Shown piece by piece: positions 12,255 to 22,126 of a stretch of 64,000 nt of DNA. A model generated the notes under the pieces. The model had not been told where the DNA came from, ran no database searches, and saw only the letters and a program-made list of their open reading frames with translations. Each line of letters begins with the position of its first letter. The stretch's first letter is position 1. The position numbers and the translations under genes are program-made. The DNA is from Pseudomonadota bacterium (GTDB lineage Bacteria; Pseudomonadota; Gammaproteobacteria; Burkholderiales; Burkholderiaceae_F), in assembly GCA_021825945.1 (NCBI GenBank), contig JAKAFN010000003.1, positions 186,001 to 250,000 on the forward strand. The letters are read 5' to 3'.

Positions 12255-13514
12255 CTAGGGAAATAAATGCAACCAACCGTTGCGATACCACGCATACAGC
12301 AGCGTCTCCAAGGACTGTTGCTGCGTTGCAATAGCGTGGTTTTGGGGCTTCGTCGGTCGGACGTCGCGTCCGGGGCGCGCAGGAGCGATTCGGGACGGCG
12401 CGTCGGACTCGGTGCGCGATTCCGGCGGTAGTCGCCCTTGTTCGGCCAGCACACGCAGGCGCCGTCGGTCCGATGCAGAAAGCGCGGGCACCGCTTCCTG
12501 CAGTTCACCGTTGATCGCGAAATCGGGGCCGGAATAGAGCATGCGGGTACGCAGATCGGCGGCGACCCCATCGCGGCGGATGCGCCGGGAAAAGCGCGAC
12601 GGTGCCATCGGTGATCGCGGCGGATCGAAAAATACCTGGGGTTTGGGTTCGGTGCAGTGCTCGAGCAGGGTCTGGCGCAACTGCCGTGTGGTGGGCATGG
12701 CGTTGCGCAGGGCGACGCGTGCGGCCCGCACCAGTTCCTCCGGCAGGCGCGCGGGGCGGGCGGCGCGCCGTCGCAAGGTATCGGGCAGGTGTCCGGCCAG
12801 CGGCGCCGCGCGGCCTTGCCGTTCCGCCCAGGCATCCGCCAACTCCTGGCACGTCGGGACGCGAAACCCGATGGAGATCGTGATGCTCTCGCCCTGTGCG
12901 ACGCCGTCGTGGGCGACTCCGGGCGGCAGGTAGAGCAGGTCCCCGGGTTCGAGCACCCACTCCTGTTCGGCATGAAAGTTCGCCAGCAGGCGCAGCGGCA
13001 CCCCGTCGCGCAGTTGCGGATCGAAATGCTCGGCGATCCGCCAGCGCCGGCGGCCTTGCGCCTGGAACAGGAACACATCGTATTGGTCGACATGCGGGCC
13101 CACGCCGCCGCCGTCACCGGCATAGCTGATCATCACGTCGTCGAAGCGTGCCCGCGGCAGAAAGCGGAAGCGCGCCGCGAGACTCGCCACCGCGGGAAGA
13201 TGGAGATCGACGCCTTGTACGAGCAAGGTCCAGTCCGTGCGTCGGGATCCGGGGATCGCGCGGGCGGAAAATGGTCCGCGGCGCAGGCGCCAGCGGTCGG
13301 CTCCGCGCTCGACGAGGCGCGATTCCACATCCTCGTCCTGCGCCAGTGCGAAGAGATCGTCGCGGGTGATCGGACTGGCGAACCCGGGAATCGCCTGCCG
13401 GACGAGCAGCGGCTTGCGGTGCCAGGTTCGGCGCAGGAATTCTGCGACGGCAACCGGACCGAGACGGGCAAGCGGCGGCGGCAGGGGGTCGAAACAGGGT
13501 TTCCGGTCAGGCAT
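12255..13514 (-). CDS. roxA: Cupin/JmjC ribosomal oxygenase (RoxA/YcfD-like)
   Basis: The 419-residue protein has a JmjC cupin domain with iron ligands His141 and Asp143 in GPHVDQYDVF and His202 in GVAHDG. YLPPGVAHDGVAQGESITISIGF and the N-terminal segment LRRTWHRKPLLVRQAIPGF are typical of the YcfD family. In E. coli this 2-oxoglutarate oxygenase hydroxylates an arginine of ribosomal protein L16. The C-terminal part holds the dimerisation and winged-helix regions, plus a polar insert (about residues 355-385) of low conservation. ATG 13514 is chosen because the open frame further upstream is translated repeat (family 2). mutS lies upstream on the same strand. Confidence 0.88.
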   Translation of the reverse strand: MPDRKPCFDPLPPPLARLGPVAVAEFLRRTWHRKPLLVRQAIPGFASPITRDDLFALAQDEDVESRLVERGADRWRLRRGPFSARAIPGSRRTDWTLLVQGVDLHLPAVASLAARFRFLPRARFDDVMISYAGDGGGVGPHVDQYDVFLFQAQGRRRWRIAEHFDPQLRDGVPLRLLANFHAEQEWVLEPGDLLYLPPGVAHDGVAQGESITISIGFRVPTCQELADAWAERQGRAAPLAGHLPDTLRRRAARPARLPEELVRAARVALRNAMPTTRQLRQTLLEHCTEPKPQVFFDPPRSPMAPSRFSRRIRRDGVAADLRTRMLYSGPDFAINGELQEAVPALSASDRRRLRVLAEQGRLPPESRTESDAPSRIAPARPGRDVRPTKPQNHAIATQQQSLETLLYAWYRNGWLHLFP

Positions 13515-13564
13515 GCCCCGCTCCCGTTGCGCCGCCTCGTCCTGGATCGCGGTCCCCACCCCGA

Positions 13565-13588
13565 CCCTCTCCCGCGAGCGGGAGAGGG
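13565..13588. repeat. Palindromic repeat family 2, reference copy
   Basis: CCCTCTCCCGC and GCGGGAGAGGG pair perfectly around GA. It lies between roxA and mutS. The flank to about 13637 contains a second, partly symmetric CCTCTCCCTCGCCC / GGTGGGCGAG segment. Related hairpins occur at 20881, 26171, 44391 and 54516. Confidence 0.85.
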
Positions 13589-13667
13589 AGTATGCGGCTC
13601 GGATCGCCTCTCCCTCGCCCGCGGAGGTGGGCGAGCGCGGTGGCAGCGCCACGGTGTTTCGGCCGGT

Positions 13668-16355
13668 TCACGACGGATCTCCCGCACCCGCTTCCGCACG
13701 CAGCGTGTAGAGCAGATCCAGCGCCGCCCGCGGCGTCAGGCGGTCGGGATCGATTTCCCGCAGTCGTGCGCGCAGGGGATCCGGTGTCGCCGCGCGCTCC
13801 GGTTCGGGCGTTCGGGTCGTTGGCACGGTCGTGGCGGCAAACAAATCCGGTTGCCGTGCATCGAACGCCGCCGTGGCCGCGGCGTTCGTCTCCAGTCGGG
13901 CGAGCAGATCGCGAGCGTGATCGATCACGGCCGGGGGCACGCCGGCCAGGGCGGCGACGGCGAGCCCGTGGCTCTGGCTGGCGGGACCCTCCCGTACCTG
14001 GTGCAGGAAAACCAGCTTGCCCCGCGTTTGCGTCGCCGCGACGTGTACGTTCGCCACACCGGGCAATTGCGCGGCGAGGGCGGTGATTTCGAAGTAATGG
14101 GTGGCGAACAGCGTCAGGCAATCGTTGTTCCGGACCAGCGCGCGCGCGATCGCGCCCGCCAGCGCCATGCCGTCGAACGTCGAGGTGCCGCGGCCGATCT
14201 CGTCCATGAGCACGAGACTGTGACGACCGGCGTGGTGCAGAATGGCCGCGGCTTCGGTCATCTCGACGAGGAAGGTCGACGCGCCGCGCGCGAGATCGTC
14301 CGCTGCGCCGATGCGGGTGAAGATCCGGTCCACCGGCCCGATCTCCGCCCGCGTCGCGGGAACATAGCTGCCGCAGTGCGCCAGCAGGGCGATGAGAGCC
14401 ACCGACCGCATGTAGGTGGATTTTCCGCCCATGTTCGGGCCGGTGATGATGAGCATGCGCCGCGTGTCGTCGAGGCGGCAGTCGTTGGGAGTATAGGTCT
14501 CGAGGGTCCGCTCGACGACGGCATGGCGCGCGCCTTCGACGTCCATGCCGCGCTGCGAACGCAGCGTCGGTCGCACCCATCCTGCCGCGCGGGCATGGAC
14601 GGCGAGCGCGCTGAGCATGTCCATCGTCGCCACGGCATCCGCGGTGCGCAGCAGCGACCCGATCTCCGGTTCGAGATCTCGCAGCAGCGCGTCGAACAGT
14701 TCCCGTTCCCGTGCGCGCGCGCGCTCCTGCGCGGAGAGTGCGCGGTCCTCGAAGGACTTGAGCTCCGGCGTGATGTAGCGCTCGGCGTTCTTCAGGGTCT
14801 GGCGGCGGCGGTAATCCTCGGGAACCTTGTCCGCTTGGCCGTTGGTGACCTCGATGTAGTAGCCGTGCACGCGGTTGTATTCCACCCGCAGATTGGAAAT
14901 CCCAGTGCGCACGCGTTCGCGCGCTTCGAGGTCGACGAGAAAGGCGCCGGCGTTGTCGCGCAGCGCACGCAGTTCGTCGAGTTCCGCGTCGAAGCCCGTG
15001 CGCATGACGTCGCCGTCGCGCGGGCTGTATGCCGGCTCCTCCGCCAGCGCTTCGCCGAGACGCCGTACCAGGGTTTCCGGCAGCGTGAGCGGGCCCGTAA
15101 TCGCGCTGCCCGGCGAATCGGGCGTGTCGAGTGCATCGGCGAGCGCCGCCGCCCGGCCGAGGGCCGGTGCACAGGACCGCAGGGCGGCGAGCTCCTTGGG
15201 GCGTACCGATCGCAGCGCGATGCGGCTGGCGATGCGATCGAGATCGGGCACCGCGGCGAGCGCCTCCAGCATGGGCTGCGCGGCGTCGGCACGCAGCAGG
15301 GCGGCGATCGTTTCCTGGCGCGCCTGCACGACGCGGGAATCACGCAGCGGATGGTGCAGGCAATGGCGCAGTCGCCGGCTTCCCATCCCGGTCGCGCAGC
15401 GGTCGAGCGTGGAAAAAAGCGTCGGCGCCGCCGGGTCGCGAATCGCCTCGGTGATCTCCAGGTTGCGCCGCGTCACCGGATCGATGCCGATGTAGTCGGA
15501 ATGCGATTCCACCCGCACGGTGACGATATGGGCCAGGCGCTCCCCGGCCTGTCGCCCTTGGGTATGCCGGGCGTAATCGAGAAGGCCCGCACAGGCGGCC
15601 AAGGCCAACGGTCGCCGATCGAGGTCGAAGGCCTGGAGGCTGGCCACGCCGAGCGCCTCGCGCAACCGTGCATCGCCGCGGGCGGCGTCGAAGTGCCAGT
15701 CCGGCGCGCTGCGCACCGGGCACGCGGCGCGGATCCGCGCCGCGTGCCCTTCCGCCGCAATGATTTCGGCCGGCGCGATGCGCGCCAGTTCGGAGTCGAG
15801 TTCCGAGGCCGTCGTTTCGAGTACGCGCAGATCCCCGTTGGCCAGCACCAGCCAGGCGACCGCCACTGCCGCGTCGCCGCCGGCGACCCGGCCTGCGGCG
15901 CCGGGGTTCGGCGCCGGGCCGAAGGCGATCCCCGCCAGTGCCGCGTCGCGCTTGTTCGGCAGCAGATCCTGGTCGGTCAGCGTTCCCGGGGTGACCACCC
16001 GGACGACCTTGCGCTCCACCGGGCCGCGGGCCGTCGCCGGATCTCCCACCTGTTCGCAGATTGCGACCGACTCGCCCAGTTGCACCAGTCGGGCGAGGTA
16101 TTGATCGACGCTCACGGCCGGGACGCCGGCCATCTTCACCGGTGCGCCGCCCGACTGGCCGCGCGCGGTCAGCGTCAGGCCGAGCAGTCGCGCGGCCTTT
16201 TCCGCGTCGCCGTAGAATAGTTCATAGAAGTCTCCCATCCGGTAAAAGACGAGTTCTTCGGGGTATTGCGCCTTGATCCGGTGATACTGCTGCATCACCG
16301 GGGTATGTTGTTTCGTGTCCAATGTGTTGATCGTGAATTCGACTGCGGTTGGCAA
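13668..16355 (-). CDS. mutS: DNA mismatch repair protein MutS
   Basis: The 895-residue protein recognises mismatches. The N-terminal mismatch domain has the Phe-x-Glu-type motif in [19 protein letters not shown]. The connector, lever and clamp domains follow, then an ATPase domain with Walker [11 protein letters not shown] (about residue 635), [13 protein letters not shown] and FATHYFE. A short C-terminal tail matches the tetramerisation segment. The open frame begins at TTG 16355, with further TTG and ATG choices (ATG codon 21, [10 protein letters not shown]) that would still cover the conserved part; the true start is uncertain. A divergent desaturase gene lies 242 bases upstream. Confidence 0.96.
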   Translation of the reverse strand: MPTAVEFTINTLDTKQHTPVMQQYHRIKAQYPEELVFYRMGDFYELFYGDAEKAARLLGLTLTARGQSGGAPVKMAGVPAVSVDQYLARLVQLGESVAICEQVGDPATARGPVERKVVRVVTPGTLTDQDLLPNKRDAALAGIAFGPAPNPGAAGRVAGGDAAVAVAWLVLANGDLRVLETTASELDSELARIAPAEIIAAEGHAARIRAACPVRSAPDWHFDAARGDARLREALGVASLQAFDLDRRPLALAACAGLLDYARHTQGRQAGERLAHIVTVRVESHSDYIGIDPVTRRNLEITEAIRDPAAPTLFSTLDRCATGMGSRRLRHCLHHPLRDSRVVQARQETIAALLRADAAQPMLEALAAVPDLDRIASRIALRSVRPKELAALRSCAPALGRAAALADALDTPDSPGSAITGPLTLPETLVRRLGEALAEEPAYSPRDGDVMRTGFDAELDELRALRDNAGAFLVDLEARERVRTGISNLRVEYNRVHGYYIEVTNGQADKVPEDYRRRQTLKNAERYITPELKSFEDRALSAQERARARERELFDALLRDLEPEIGSLLRTADAVATMDMLSALAVHARAAGWVRPTLRSQRGMDVEGARHAVVERTLETYTPNDCRLDDTRRMLIITGPNMGGKSTYMRSVALIALLAHCGSYVPATRAEIGPVDRIFTRIGAADDLARGASTFLVEMTEAAAILHHAGRHSLVLMDEIGRGTSTFDGMALAGAIARALVRNNDCLTLFATHYFEITALAAQLPGVANVHVAATQTRGKLVFLHQVREGPASQSHGLAVAALAGVPPAVIDHARDLLARLETNAAATAAFDARQPDLFAATTVPTTRTPEPERAATPDPLRARLREIDPDRLTPRAALDLLYTLRAEAGAGDPS

Positions 16356-16597
16356 CCCTCATCCGTCCGGGGCTGGCCGGTGTGGATTTCAGGCCGGGAC
16401 GACGTTTCACAATGGCTTCCGCGACGGGAGCGCCGTGGGGGGGAATGCGGTGCACGACCGACGTGCCACAAACCACCAAGCACAGTAAAATACCCCGTTT
16501 TGTTTTACTTAGGTCAAAGTCCGGTCGCGCTCGGGCGGTAGGATCGCCCGGCCGTTGTTTTTTTTGGGGCCGTTGGGGCCCTGCATTGCTGGAACAT

Positions 16598-17755
16598 ATG
16601 TCGTCCATATCATCGATGCCGGCCGCAGAGGCCTCTTCTCCGACGGAAATCTCGCCGGATTTTTCATCCGAAACCGGTTCTCATCCTCTCGCCCCGATTC
16701 CCGTCGGCGAGCCGTTGCCGCATCGCAAGGTCATGCGCCGTTGGCTCATCCCGTTGGCGGAGCGTACGACGGCGTACGCCATCGTGTTGCTGGGGTTCGA
16801 CTATCTCGTACTGTTTTCCCTGCTTGGCGGAACGGTGCTCGCACATTCCTGGCCGGTCAAACTGCTGTTCGGCATGATCGCCGGATTCTGGATCGGCCGG
16901 CTGTTCATCATCGGGCACGATGCCTGCCATCAAAGCCTGACGCCGCATCGCCGGCTCAACAAGGTGCTGGGGCGCATCGCATTCCTGCCGTCGATCACGC
17001 CGTACAGTTTGTGGGATATCGGGCACAACGTCGTGCATCACGGTTACACCAACCTCAAGGGCTTCGACTTCGTCTGGGCGCCGCTTACGCGCGAGGAGTT
17101 CGAGGCGCTCTCGCCCCTGCGGCGCGCGCTCGACCGGATCTATCGCAGCGGCTGGGCTCCGGGCCTGTATTACCTGTTCGAGATCTGGTGGTTGCGCATG
17201 TTTTTCCCGAGCAAGACGTACATGGGTACGCGCCGGCCGATCTTCTTCTGGGACAACGTGCTGGTCAGCGCGTTCGGGCTGGCTTGGGCCGCCGTCCTGG
17301 CCTGGGCCGCGCGGGCAACCGGTCAGGCTATCACCCCCGTGCTGGTGTTCGGCTGGGCCGTGCCGTTCTTTTTCTGGAATTCGATGATCGGGTTCGTGGT
17401 GTATGTCCACCATACCCATGTCAAGGTCAGCTGGTACGACGACCGCACCGCCTGGGCGCGTGCGCAGCCGTTCATTTCCACGACCGTGCATCTGACCTTT
17501 CCGCTGCGGTTCGGTGCGGTGCTGCATCACATCATGGAACACACCGCGCACCATCTGGACATGAGCATTCCGCTCTATCGGCTGAAGAATGCCCAGAAGA
17601 TGCTCGAAGATCTGCTGCCCCAGCGCATCGTCATCCAGCCATTTTCCTGGCGCTGGTATTTCGAGACGGCGCGCAATTGCAAGCTCTATGACTTCTCGCG
17701 CCGCTGCTGGACCACCTACTCCGGCAAGGCGACGAGCGAACCTGCGGCGGCGTAA
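16598..17755 (+). CDS. Membrane fatty-acid desaturase
   Basis: The 385-residue integral membrane protein has three histidine boxes that bind the di-iron centre: HDACH (107-111), HNVVHH (143-148) and HHIMEHTAHH (310-319). Hydrophobic helices lie before and between the boxes. Such enzymes place double bonds in membrane acyl chains using oxygen and an electron donor. The position and substrate of the double bond cannot be told from sequence. The first ~40 residues are Ser/Pro-rich and not conserved; ATG 16616 is an alternative start. The gene converges on dsbB. Confidence 0.88.
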   Translation: MSSISSMPAAEASSPTEISPDFSSETGSHPLAPIPVGEPLPHRKVMRRWLIPLAERTTAYAIVLLGFDYLVLFSLLGGTVLAHSWPVKLLFGMIAGFWIGRLFIIGHDACHQSLTPHRRLNKVLGRIAFLPSITPYSLWDIGHNVVHHGYTNLKGFDFVWAPLTREEFEALSPLRRALDRIYRSGWAPGLYYLFEIWWLRMFFPSKTYMGTRRPIFFWDNVLVSAFGLAWAAVLAWAARATGQAITPVLVFGWAVPFFFWNSMIGFVVYVHHTHVKVSWYDDRTAWARAQPFISTTVHLTFPLRFGAVLHHIMEHTAHHLDMSIPLYRLKNAQKMLEDLLPQRIVIQPFSWRWYFETARNCKLYDFSRRCWTTYSGKATSEPAAA

Positions 17756-17806
17756 CCGTCGCCTCGCGGTGGCGTTTGGTGATTCCGGTCTGCGGTTGCG
17801 GCCGGG

Positions 17807-18340
17807 TCACCTGCGCCGCTGTGCGCTCCACAGCACCGCCGCCAATCCGAGCAGACACAACAGCGACCACGCCGGAATCGTCAGGCCCAGGAACCGCCAC
17901 GTAACCTCCGTGCAGTCTGCATAGCCCTGGAAAATGCGCGGCAAGGCTCGCCCCAAGGGTAGGTTGGCGACGAGGTACTGCAGGCTCGGACCGCAGGAGG
18001 CGAATTGGGGCGGGTGCGTTTGCAGCCAGACGTGCCACACCCCGACGCCGGCACCCGCCACCGCGAAGACGATTCCGACCCACGCTGCGATCCGCGTGGC
18101 AACGCGGGGTCCGGACCGTGGCGGCGCGGCCGGCGGCAGCAGTGCCGCTACCAGGGCGGCCGCTGCAACGACGACGTAGGCGTAGCGCTGGAGGATGCAC
18201 AGCGGGCAGGGTTCGAGCCCCTTCACTTCCTGCAGGTAGATCGCGAATCCGATCAGGGCCGCGGCCGCGACGGCAACGGCACCGTACCGGATTCGAGGTC
18301 CCATCGGGCAGCCCGAAGCGCATTTCATGGGGCAAGCCAT
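17807..18340 (-). CDS. dsbB: Disulfide bond formation protein DsbB
   Basis: The protein has up to 177 residues and four transmembrane helices. It carries the quinone-proximal CPLC pair (Cys45, Cys48) and a second periplasmic pair (Cys116 in FASCGPSL, Cys143 in YADCTEV). DsbB re-oxidises DsbA and passes electrons to quinones. The N-terminus of the longest frame adds cysteines (MACPMKCASGCP); ATG 18304 (MGPRIRYG) removes them and fits the family length better. suhB lies seven bases upstream, so the two genes are probably co-transcribed. Confidence 0.93.
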   Translation of the reverse strand: MACPMKCASGCPMGPRIRYGAVAVAAAALIGFAIYLQEVKGLEPCPLCILQRYAYVVVAAAALVAALLPPAAPPRSGPRVATRIAAWVGIVFAVAGAGVGVWHVWLQTHPPQFASCGPSLQYLVANLPLGRALPRIFQGYADCTEVTWRFLGLTIPAWSLLCLLGLAAVLWSAQRRR

Positions 18341-18347
18341 CCGTCGT

Positions 18348-19154
18348 TCAGAGCCGTGGCGCCGTTTCGGCGCCGCTCACCAGTTGCAGCAATTGCGGGG
18401 CGATCTTGGGATTGCCGCAGACGACGTTGCCGCTCTCGAGGTACCCGACACCGCCTTGGTCGTCGGTGACCAAGCCGCCCGCCTCGATCACGAGCAGGAT
18501 TCCCGCCGCGATATCCCACGGTGACAGCCGGAATTCCCAGAAGCCGTCATAGCGGCCGGCGGCGACGCACGCAAGGTCGAGCGCCGCCGAACCCGGGCGG
18601 CGGATTCCCGCGGTGGCGGCGGTGACGCGGCGGAAGATCTCCAGATAGCGGTCGAGGAATTCCAGGTCACGAAAGGGAAAACCGGTCCCGATCAGGGCTT
18701 CGGCCATCTGGCTGCGCTTGGATACGCGGATGCGACGGTCATTGAGGAACGCGCCGCGCCCTCGGGTCGCCGTGTAGAGGTCGTTGCGCGCGGGATCGTA
18801 GATCACCGCTTGGGTGATCTGTCCGTCCTGCATGCAGGCGATCGATACCGCGTATTGCGGAAACCCGTGGATGAAGTTGGTCGTCCCGTCGAGGGGATCG
18901 ATGATCCAGGTGTAGTCGGCCTTGGCGCCGGGCGCGTGGCTGCGCCCCGACTCTTCGGCGAGGAAACCGTGGTCGGGATAGGCCTGCGAAATGGTCTCGA
19001 TGATCGCCTGTTCCGCAGCGCGGTCGACCTCCGTGACAAAATCGGCATGGCCTTTCGCGCTGACCTTCAGCAGGTCGACGTCCAGGCTGGCGCGGTTGAT
19101 GATGGCGCCGGCCTTGCGGGCGGCTTTGATGGCGGTATTCAGTAGCGGATGCAT
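18348..19154 (-). CDS. suhB: Inositol-1-monophosphatase family protein SuhB
   Basis: The 268-residue protein has the Li-sensitive phosphatase signature: EESG (67-70), the metal-binding motif [10 protein letters not shown] (from residue 85) and SPWDIAAG near the C-terminus. In E. coli SuhB is also a transcription antitermination factor for rRNA. ATG 19154 is chosen since the family begins [16 protein letters not shown]. It diverges from trmJ by 67 bases, the usual trmJ/suhB arrangement of proteobacteria. Confidence 0.96.
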   Translation of the reverse strand: MHPLLNTAIKAARKAGAIINRASLDVDLLKVSAKGHADFVTEVDRAAEQAIIETISQAYPDHGFLAEESGRSHAPGAKADYTWIIDPLDGTTNFIHGFPQYAVSIACMQDGQITQAVIYDPARNDLYTATRGRGAFLNDRRIRVSKRSQMAEALIGTGFPFRDLEFLDRYLEIFRRVTAATAGIRRPGSAALDLACVAAGRYDGFWEFRLSPWDIAAGILLVIEAGGLVTDDQGGVGYLESGNVVCGNPKIAPQLLQLVSGAETAPRL

Positions 19155-19221
19155 GGGGAGGGGGCACGGCCGTGCGGCGCGTGCGGTCGATGGACGCAAG
19201 TCGTGATTTTACGGGTGTTCG

Positions 19222-20022
19222 GTGGCGGGTTTCTCGCAATTTCGATTTGTATTGGTTGCACCCGCGCATGCGGGCAATATCGGCGCTTGCGCCAGGGCGA
19301 TCCGTACCATGGGATTTTCTCGGCTCGTGGTGGTGCAACCGCGGACCGCAGGGTTTCGCGAAGACCCCGAAGCGTTGGCGTTCGCGACCTCGGCGGCGGA
19401 CGTGCTGGTCGGAGCGCGGCGCTGCGACGCACTCGCGGAGGCGCTCGACGGGGTGCAGCGGGCATACGCCATGAGCGGCTATGCCCGCGGCTTCGGGCCG
19501 GAGCCGATCGAGGTCCGCGAGGCGGCGCAGGAAGCTGCACAGGCGGCGTGCCGGGATGGGGCGGAGATCGCCTTCGTGTTCGGTACCGAGCGTACGGGTC
19601 TGACCAACGAGGACGTGCAGCGCTGTCACGCGGTCTGTGCGATTCCGGCCGATCCGCTGCGCGCATCGCTCAATCTCGCGCAGGCGGCGCAGATCGCCGC
19701 CTACGAATGCCGCCGCGAATTATTGCTCCGGACGGGGGCACCGCTTGCGCCGCTGCCGCGTTGCGATGCGTCGCAGCCCGCGCCGCGCGAGGAGGAGCCG
19801 GCGGCGGGTATCGAGCAGACCGAGGCGATGTTCGGGCATCTCGAACGAGCGTTGATCGCGGTCGGCTATCTCGATCCGGCACAGCCGAAAAACCTGATGG
19901 CACGGATGCGGCGCCTGCTGCTGCGGGCGCGCCCGACCCGCACCGAGGTGGACATCCTGCGGGGAATCGCCGCGGCGATGGAGCGGCCGAAGGCCGAACG
20001 GGCGGGGACGAAGCGGCGTTGA
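19222..20022 (+). CDS. trmJ: tRNA (cytidine/uridine-2'-O-)-methyltransferase TrmJ
   Basis: The 266-residue SPOUT-family enzyme methylates the 2'-OH of nucleotide 32 in tRNA. Motif 1 has Asn19 in HAGNIGACARA, motif 2 is FVFGTERTGLTNE, and motif 3 SLNLAQAAQIAAYE forms the trefoil knot for S-adenosylmethionine. The C-terminal helices (HLERALIAVGYLD and later) are the TrmJ-specific extension that binds tRNA. GTG 19222 gives the family N-terminus FRFVLVAPAHAGNIG. It is divergent from suhB. Confidence 0.94.
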   Translation: MAGFSQFRFVLVAPAHAGNIGACARAIRTMGFSRLVVVQPRTAGFREDPEALAFATSAADVLVGARRCDALAEALDGVQRAYAMSGYARGFGPEPIEVREAAQEAAQAACRDGAEIAFVFGTERTGLTNEDVQRCHAVCAIPADPLRASLNLAQAAQIAAYECRRELLLRTGAPLAPLPRCDASQPAPREEEPAAGIEQTEAMFGHLERALIAVGYLDPAQPKNLMARMRRLLLRARPTRTEVDILRGIAAAMERPKAERAGTKRR

Positions 20023-20025
20023 CCC

Positions 20026-20071
20026 CTTCCGCACGGATGGGGCGTTCCGTGCTCGGTCCCCGTGCCGGAAG
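20026..20071. repeat. Nested inverted repeat between trmJ and lpxH
   Basis: CTTCCGCACGG (20026-20036) pairs with CCGTGCCGGAAG (20060-20071) with one bulge. An alternative inner hairpin GCACGG/CCGTGC (20031-20036, 20047-20052) competes with it. The site separates two converging genes and could terminate both, but there is no T tract. Confidence 0.5.
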
Positions 20072-20078
20072 CGACCGG

Positions 20079-20864
20079 CTATTCCTGCGTCAGCAAGTGC
20101 AATACGCCATCCACGACCTGCAGGCTGCCGCCCCGCGCCGGCTCGGCGTCCTCGTCCCAGTCCGGGAGCACCCAGCGTACGGCGTCGCGGCCGTCGAGCG
20201 GGAAGGCGTGGCGGCCGGCCAGGTGCGTGTGGCCGTGGATCATCTGCATGGCGCCGGCATTGCGCAGGGCCTGGGCGATCGCTTCCGGCGTTACGTCCAT
20301 GATCTCTGCGGCGAGGCGTCGTTTTTCCTGCTCGCTCTGGGCACGGGCCTGGCCGATGAGCGCGCGGCGCTCGGCGAGCGGGCGAGCCAGAAACGCAGCC
20401 TGGAAACGGGGGTCGCGGGTCTGTATCCGGAATTGCTGGTAGGCGGTGTCGCGCGTGCAGTAGGCATCGCCGTGCGAGAGCAGCGTGGACATTCCGCCGA
20501 TCCGCACGACCACCGGATCGGGTAGCAGGCGCGCGCCGGATGCTTCGGCGAAGCGCGCGCCGAGCAGCACGTCGCGATTGCCGTGCATCACCGAAACCGC
20601 AATGCCGCGATCGGCGAGCCGCCGCAGGGCGGCGACGACCGTGCGTGCAACGTCGTCATCGGGCGTTTCCCCGTCCAGACTGTCGTCGCCGGGCCAGTAT
20701 TCGAACAGATCGCCGAGGATGACGAGTTCCGCATGCCGGATCGCGGTCTCGTCGAAGAATGCGAGCGCGCGCGCGAGGGTGCGGGGCCGTTGCGCGCAGA
20801 GATGCAGGTCCGATACGAACACCGGGTCGCGCAGCGCGGGTGTTGCCGAAACGTCGTGGGTCAT
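20079..20864 (-). CDS. lpxH: UDP-2,3-diacylglucosamine diphosphatase
   Basis: The 261-residue metallophosphoesterase cleaves UDP-2,3-diacylglucosamine to lipid X in lipid A synthesis. The five metal motifs are visible: DLHL (19-22), GDLFEYWPGDD, GNRD, LSHGD and HGHTH near the C-terminus. It acts at the inner face of the cytoplasmic membrane. ATG 20864 is chosen because it directly precedes the conserved PVFVSDLHL; the upstream frame is translated repeat. The gene is downstream of two cyclophilin genes, the common Burkholderiales order. Confidence 0.95.
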   Translation of the reverse strand: MTHDVSATPALRDPVFVSDLHLCAQRPRTLARALAFFDETAIRHAELVILGDLFEYWPGDDSLDGETPDDDVARTVVAALRRLADRGIAVSVMHGNRDVLLGARFAEASGARLLPDPVVVRIGGMSTLLSHGDAYCTRDTAYQQFRIQTRDPRFQAAFLARPLAERRALIGQARAQSEQEKRRLAAEIMDVTPEAIAQALRNAGAMQMIHGHTHLAGRHAFPLDGRDAVRWVLPDWDEDAEPARGGSLQVVDGVLHLLTQE

Positions 20865-20880
20865 GGAGTCGAATCTCTTC

Positions 20881-20905
20881 CCCTCTCCCCCGAGGGGGGA
20901 GAGGG
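20881..20905. repeat. Palindromic repeat family 2, copy upstream of lpxH
   Basis: CCCTCTCCCCC and GGGGGAGAGGG pair around GAG. It lies in the 68-base space between ppiB and lpxH on the minus strand, 17 bases before the lpxH start. Confidence 0.85.
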
Positions 20906-20932
20906 CGGGGTGATGGGCGCCAAAGAAACTCG

Positions 20933-21433
20933 TTACGCCACCACTTCCGCGCGCTCGATGACCACGTCTTCCGACGGGACGTTTTCGTGGAATCCGCTGC
21001 GTCCGGTTCGTACGGCCTTGATCCGGTCGACGATGTCGGTGCCCTCGACGACCTTGCCGAACACGCAATATCCCCAGCCCTGCGCGGTAGGCGCCGTGTG
21101 GTTGAGGAAATCGTTGTCGGCGACGTTGATGAAGAACTGGGCGGTTGCGGAGTGCGGGTCCGAGGTGCGGGCCATCGCGATCGTGTACTTGTCGTTGCGC
21201 AGGCCGTTGGCGGCTTCGTTGTCGATCGGTGCGCCGGTGGGCTTTTGCCGCATACCGGGTTCGAACCCGCCGCCCTGGATCATGAATCCGTCGATCACGC
21301 GATGGAACACGGTGTTGTCATAGTGGCCGGACCGGGCGTATTCGAGGAAGTTTTCGGTGGTGCGGGGTGCGCGTTCCGCATCGAGTTCGATGCCGATTGC
21401 GCCGTGGTTGGTGTGCAAGATGACTTTGGACAT
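20933..21433 (-). CDS. ppiB: Cytoplasmic peptidyl-prolyl cis-trans isomerase (cyclophilin)
   Basis: The 166-residue single-domain cyclophilin has catalytic [33 protein letters not shown] and VFGKVVEG. No signal peptide is present, so it acts in the cytoplasm. GGAG precedes the ATG by eight bases. It follows the exported cyclophilin gene by 31 bases and likely shares its transcript. It catalyses proline isomerisation in protein folding; dedicated clients are unknown. Confidence 0.95.
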   Translation of the reverse strand: MSKVILHTNHGAIGIELDAERAPRTTENFLEYARSGHYDNTVFHRVIDGFMIQGGGFEPGMRQKPTGAPIDNEAANGLRNDKYTIAMARTSDPHSATAQFFINVADNDFLNHTAPTAQGWGYCVFGKVVEGTDIVDRIKAVRTGRSGFHENVPSEDVVIERAEVVA

Positions 21434-21464
21434 GGGGATATGCTCCGATTGGCGGGGGAAAGGG

Positions 21465-22058
21465 TCAGGGGTTGCCGAGATGCGCGTTTTCGATCACCAC
21501 CGGCGTCGACGGCAGGTTCTGGAACGCACCGTCTTGCGACGTGGTCGGGACCGCGGCGATTCGGTCGACCACCCGCAGGCCCGAAATCACGCGGCCGAAC
21601 ACGGTGTAGCCGTAGCCGTCCTGTCCGGGGTAGTCGAGAAAGCCATTGTCGACGATATTGATGAAGAACTGCGCGGTCGCCGAGTTCGGATCGCTGGTAC
21701 GCGCCATGGCGATGGTGCCGCGCAGGTTCTTGAGGCCGTTGTTGCTCTCGATCGGGATCGGATCGCGGGTCGGCTTTTCCGTCAGGTCCTTCGTGTAGCC
21801 CCCGCCCTGAATCATGAAACCGGGAATCACGCGATGGAAGATCGTGCCGCGGTAGAACCCGTCACGGACGTAGTGCACGAAATTCGCCACGGTCCGGGGC
21901 GCGCGTTGCGGGTCGAGCGCGAGCACGATCTTGCCGACGTTGGTGTCGAGCGTGACGATCACCGGTTTTGCCGGCTCCGCCGCGGCCGCGGGGCGGAGGG
22001 GCAGCGCTGCGCAGGCGACGACGGCAAGGAGGGTGATGGCGTTACGGACTCGTTTCAC
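21465..22058 (-). CDS. ppiA: Periplasmic peptidyl-prolyl cis-trans isomerase (cyclophilin)
   Basis: The 197-residue precursor has a cleavable signal ([27 protein letters not shown]) ahead of a cyclophilin domain with [14 protein letters not shown] and [20 protein letters not shown]. It is the exported partner of the neighbouring cytoplasmic cyclophilin, and the two are clearly paralogues. The start is GTG with AGGAG upstream. The gene follows the TPR protein gene on the minus strand, forming TPR-ppiA-ppiB-lpxH. Confidence 0.95.
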   Translation of the reverse strand: MKRVRNAITLLAVVACAALPLRPAAAAEPAKPVIVTLDTNVGKIVLALDPQRAPRTVANFVHYVRDGFYRGTIFHRVIPGFMIQGGGYTKDLTEKPTRDPIPIESNNGLKNLRGTIAMARTSDPNSATAQFFINIVDNGFLDYPGQDGYGYTVFGRVISGLRVVDRIAAVPTTSQDGAFQNLPSTPVVIENAHLGNP

Positions 22059-22126
22059 GGGCGGTTCTCCTGAAGTGCCCTCCCGTTTTCGGGATAGGGC
22101 GGGTGGGTTGCTGCGGGGTACGGCGC

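Noticed and set aside
12657..16220. 1187-codon plus-strand ORF opposite mutS and roxA
   Set aside because: Antisense shadow of two well-supported genes; low-complexity Arg/Gly/Gln composition, no family match.
22077..22100. Hairpin GCCC-TCCCG-tttt-CGGGA-ta-GGGC as a terminator between ppiA and the TPR gene
   Set aside because: No T run on the minus strand and both genes probably share a transcript; too small to interpret.
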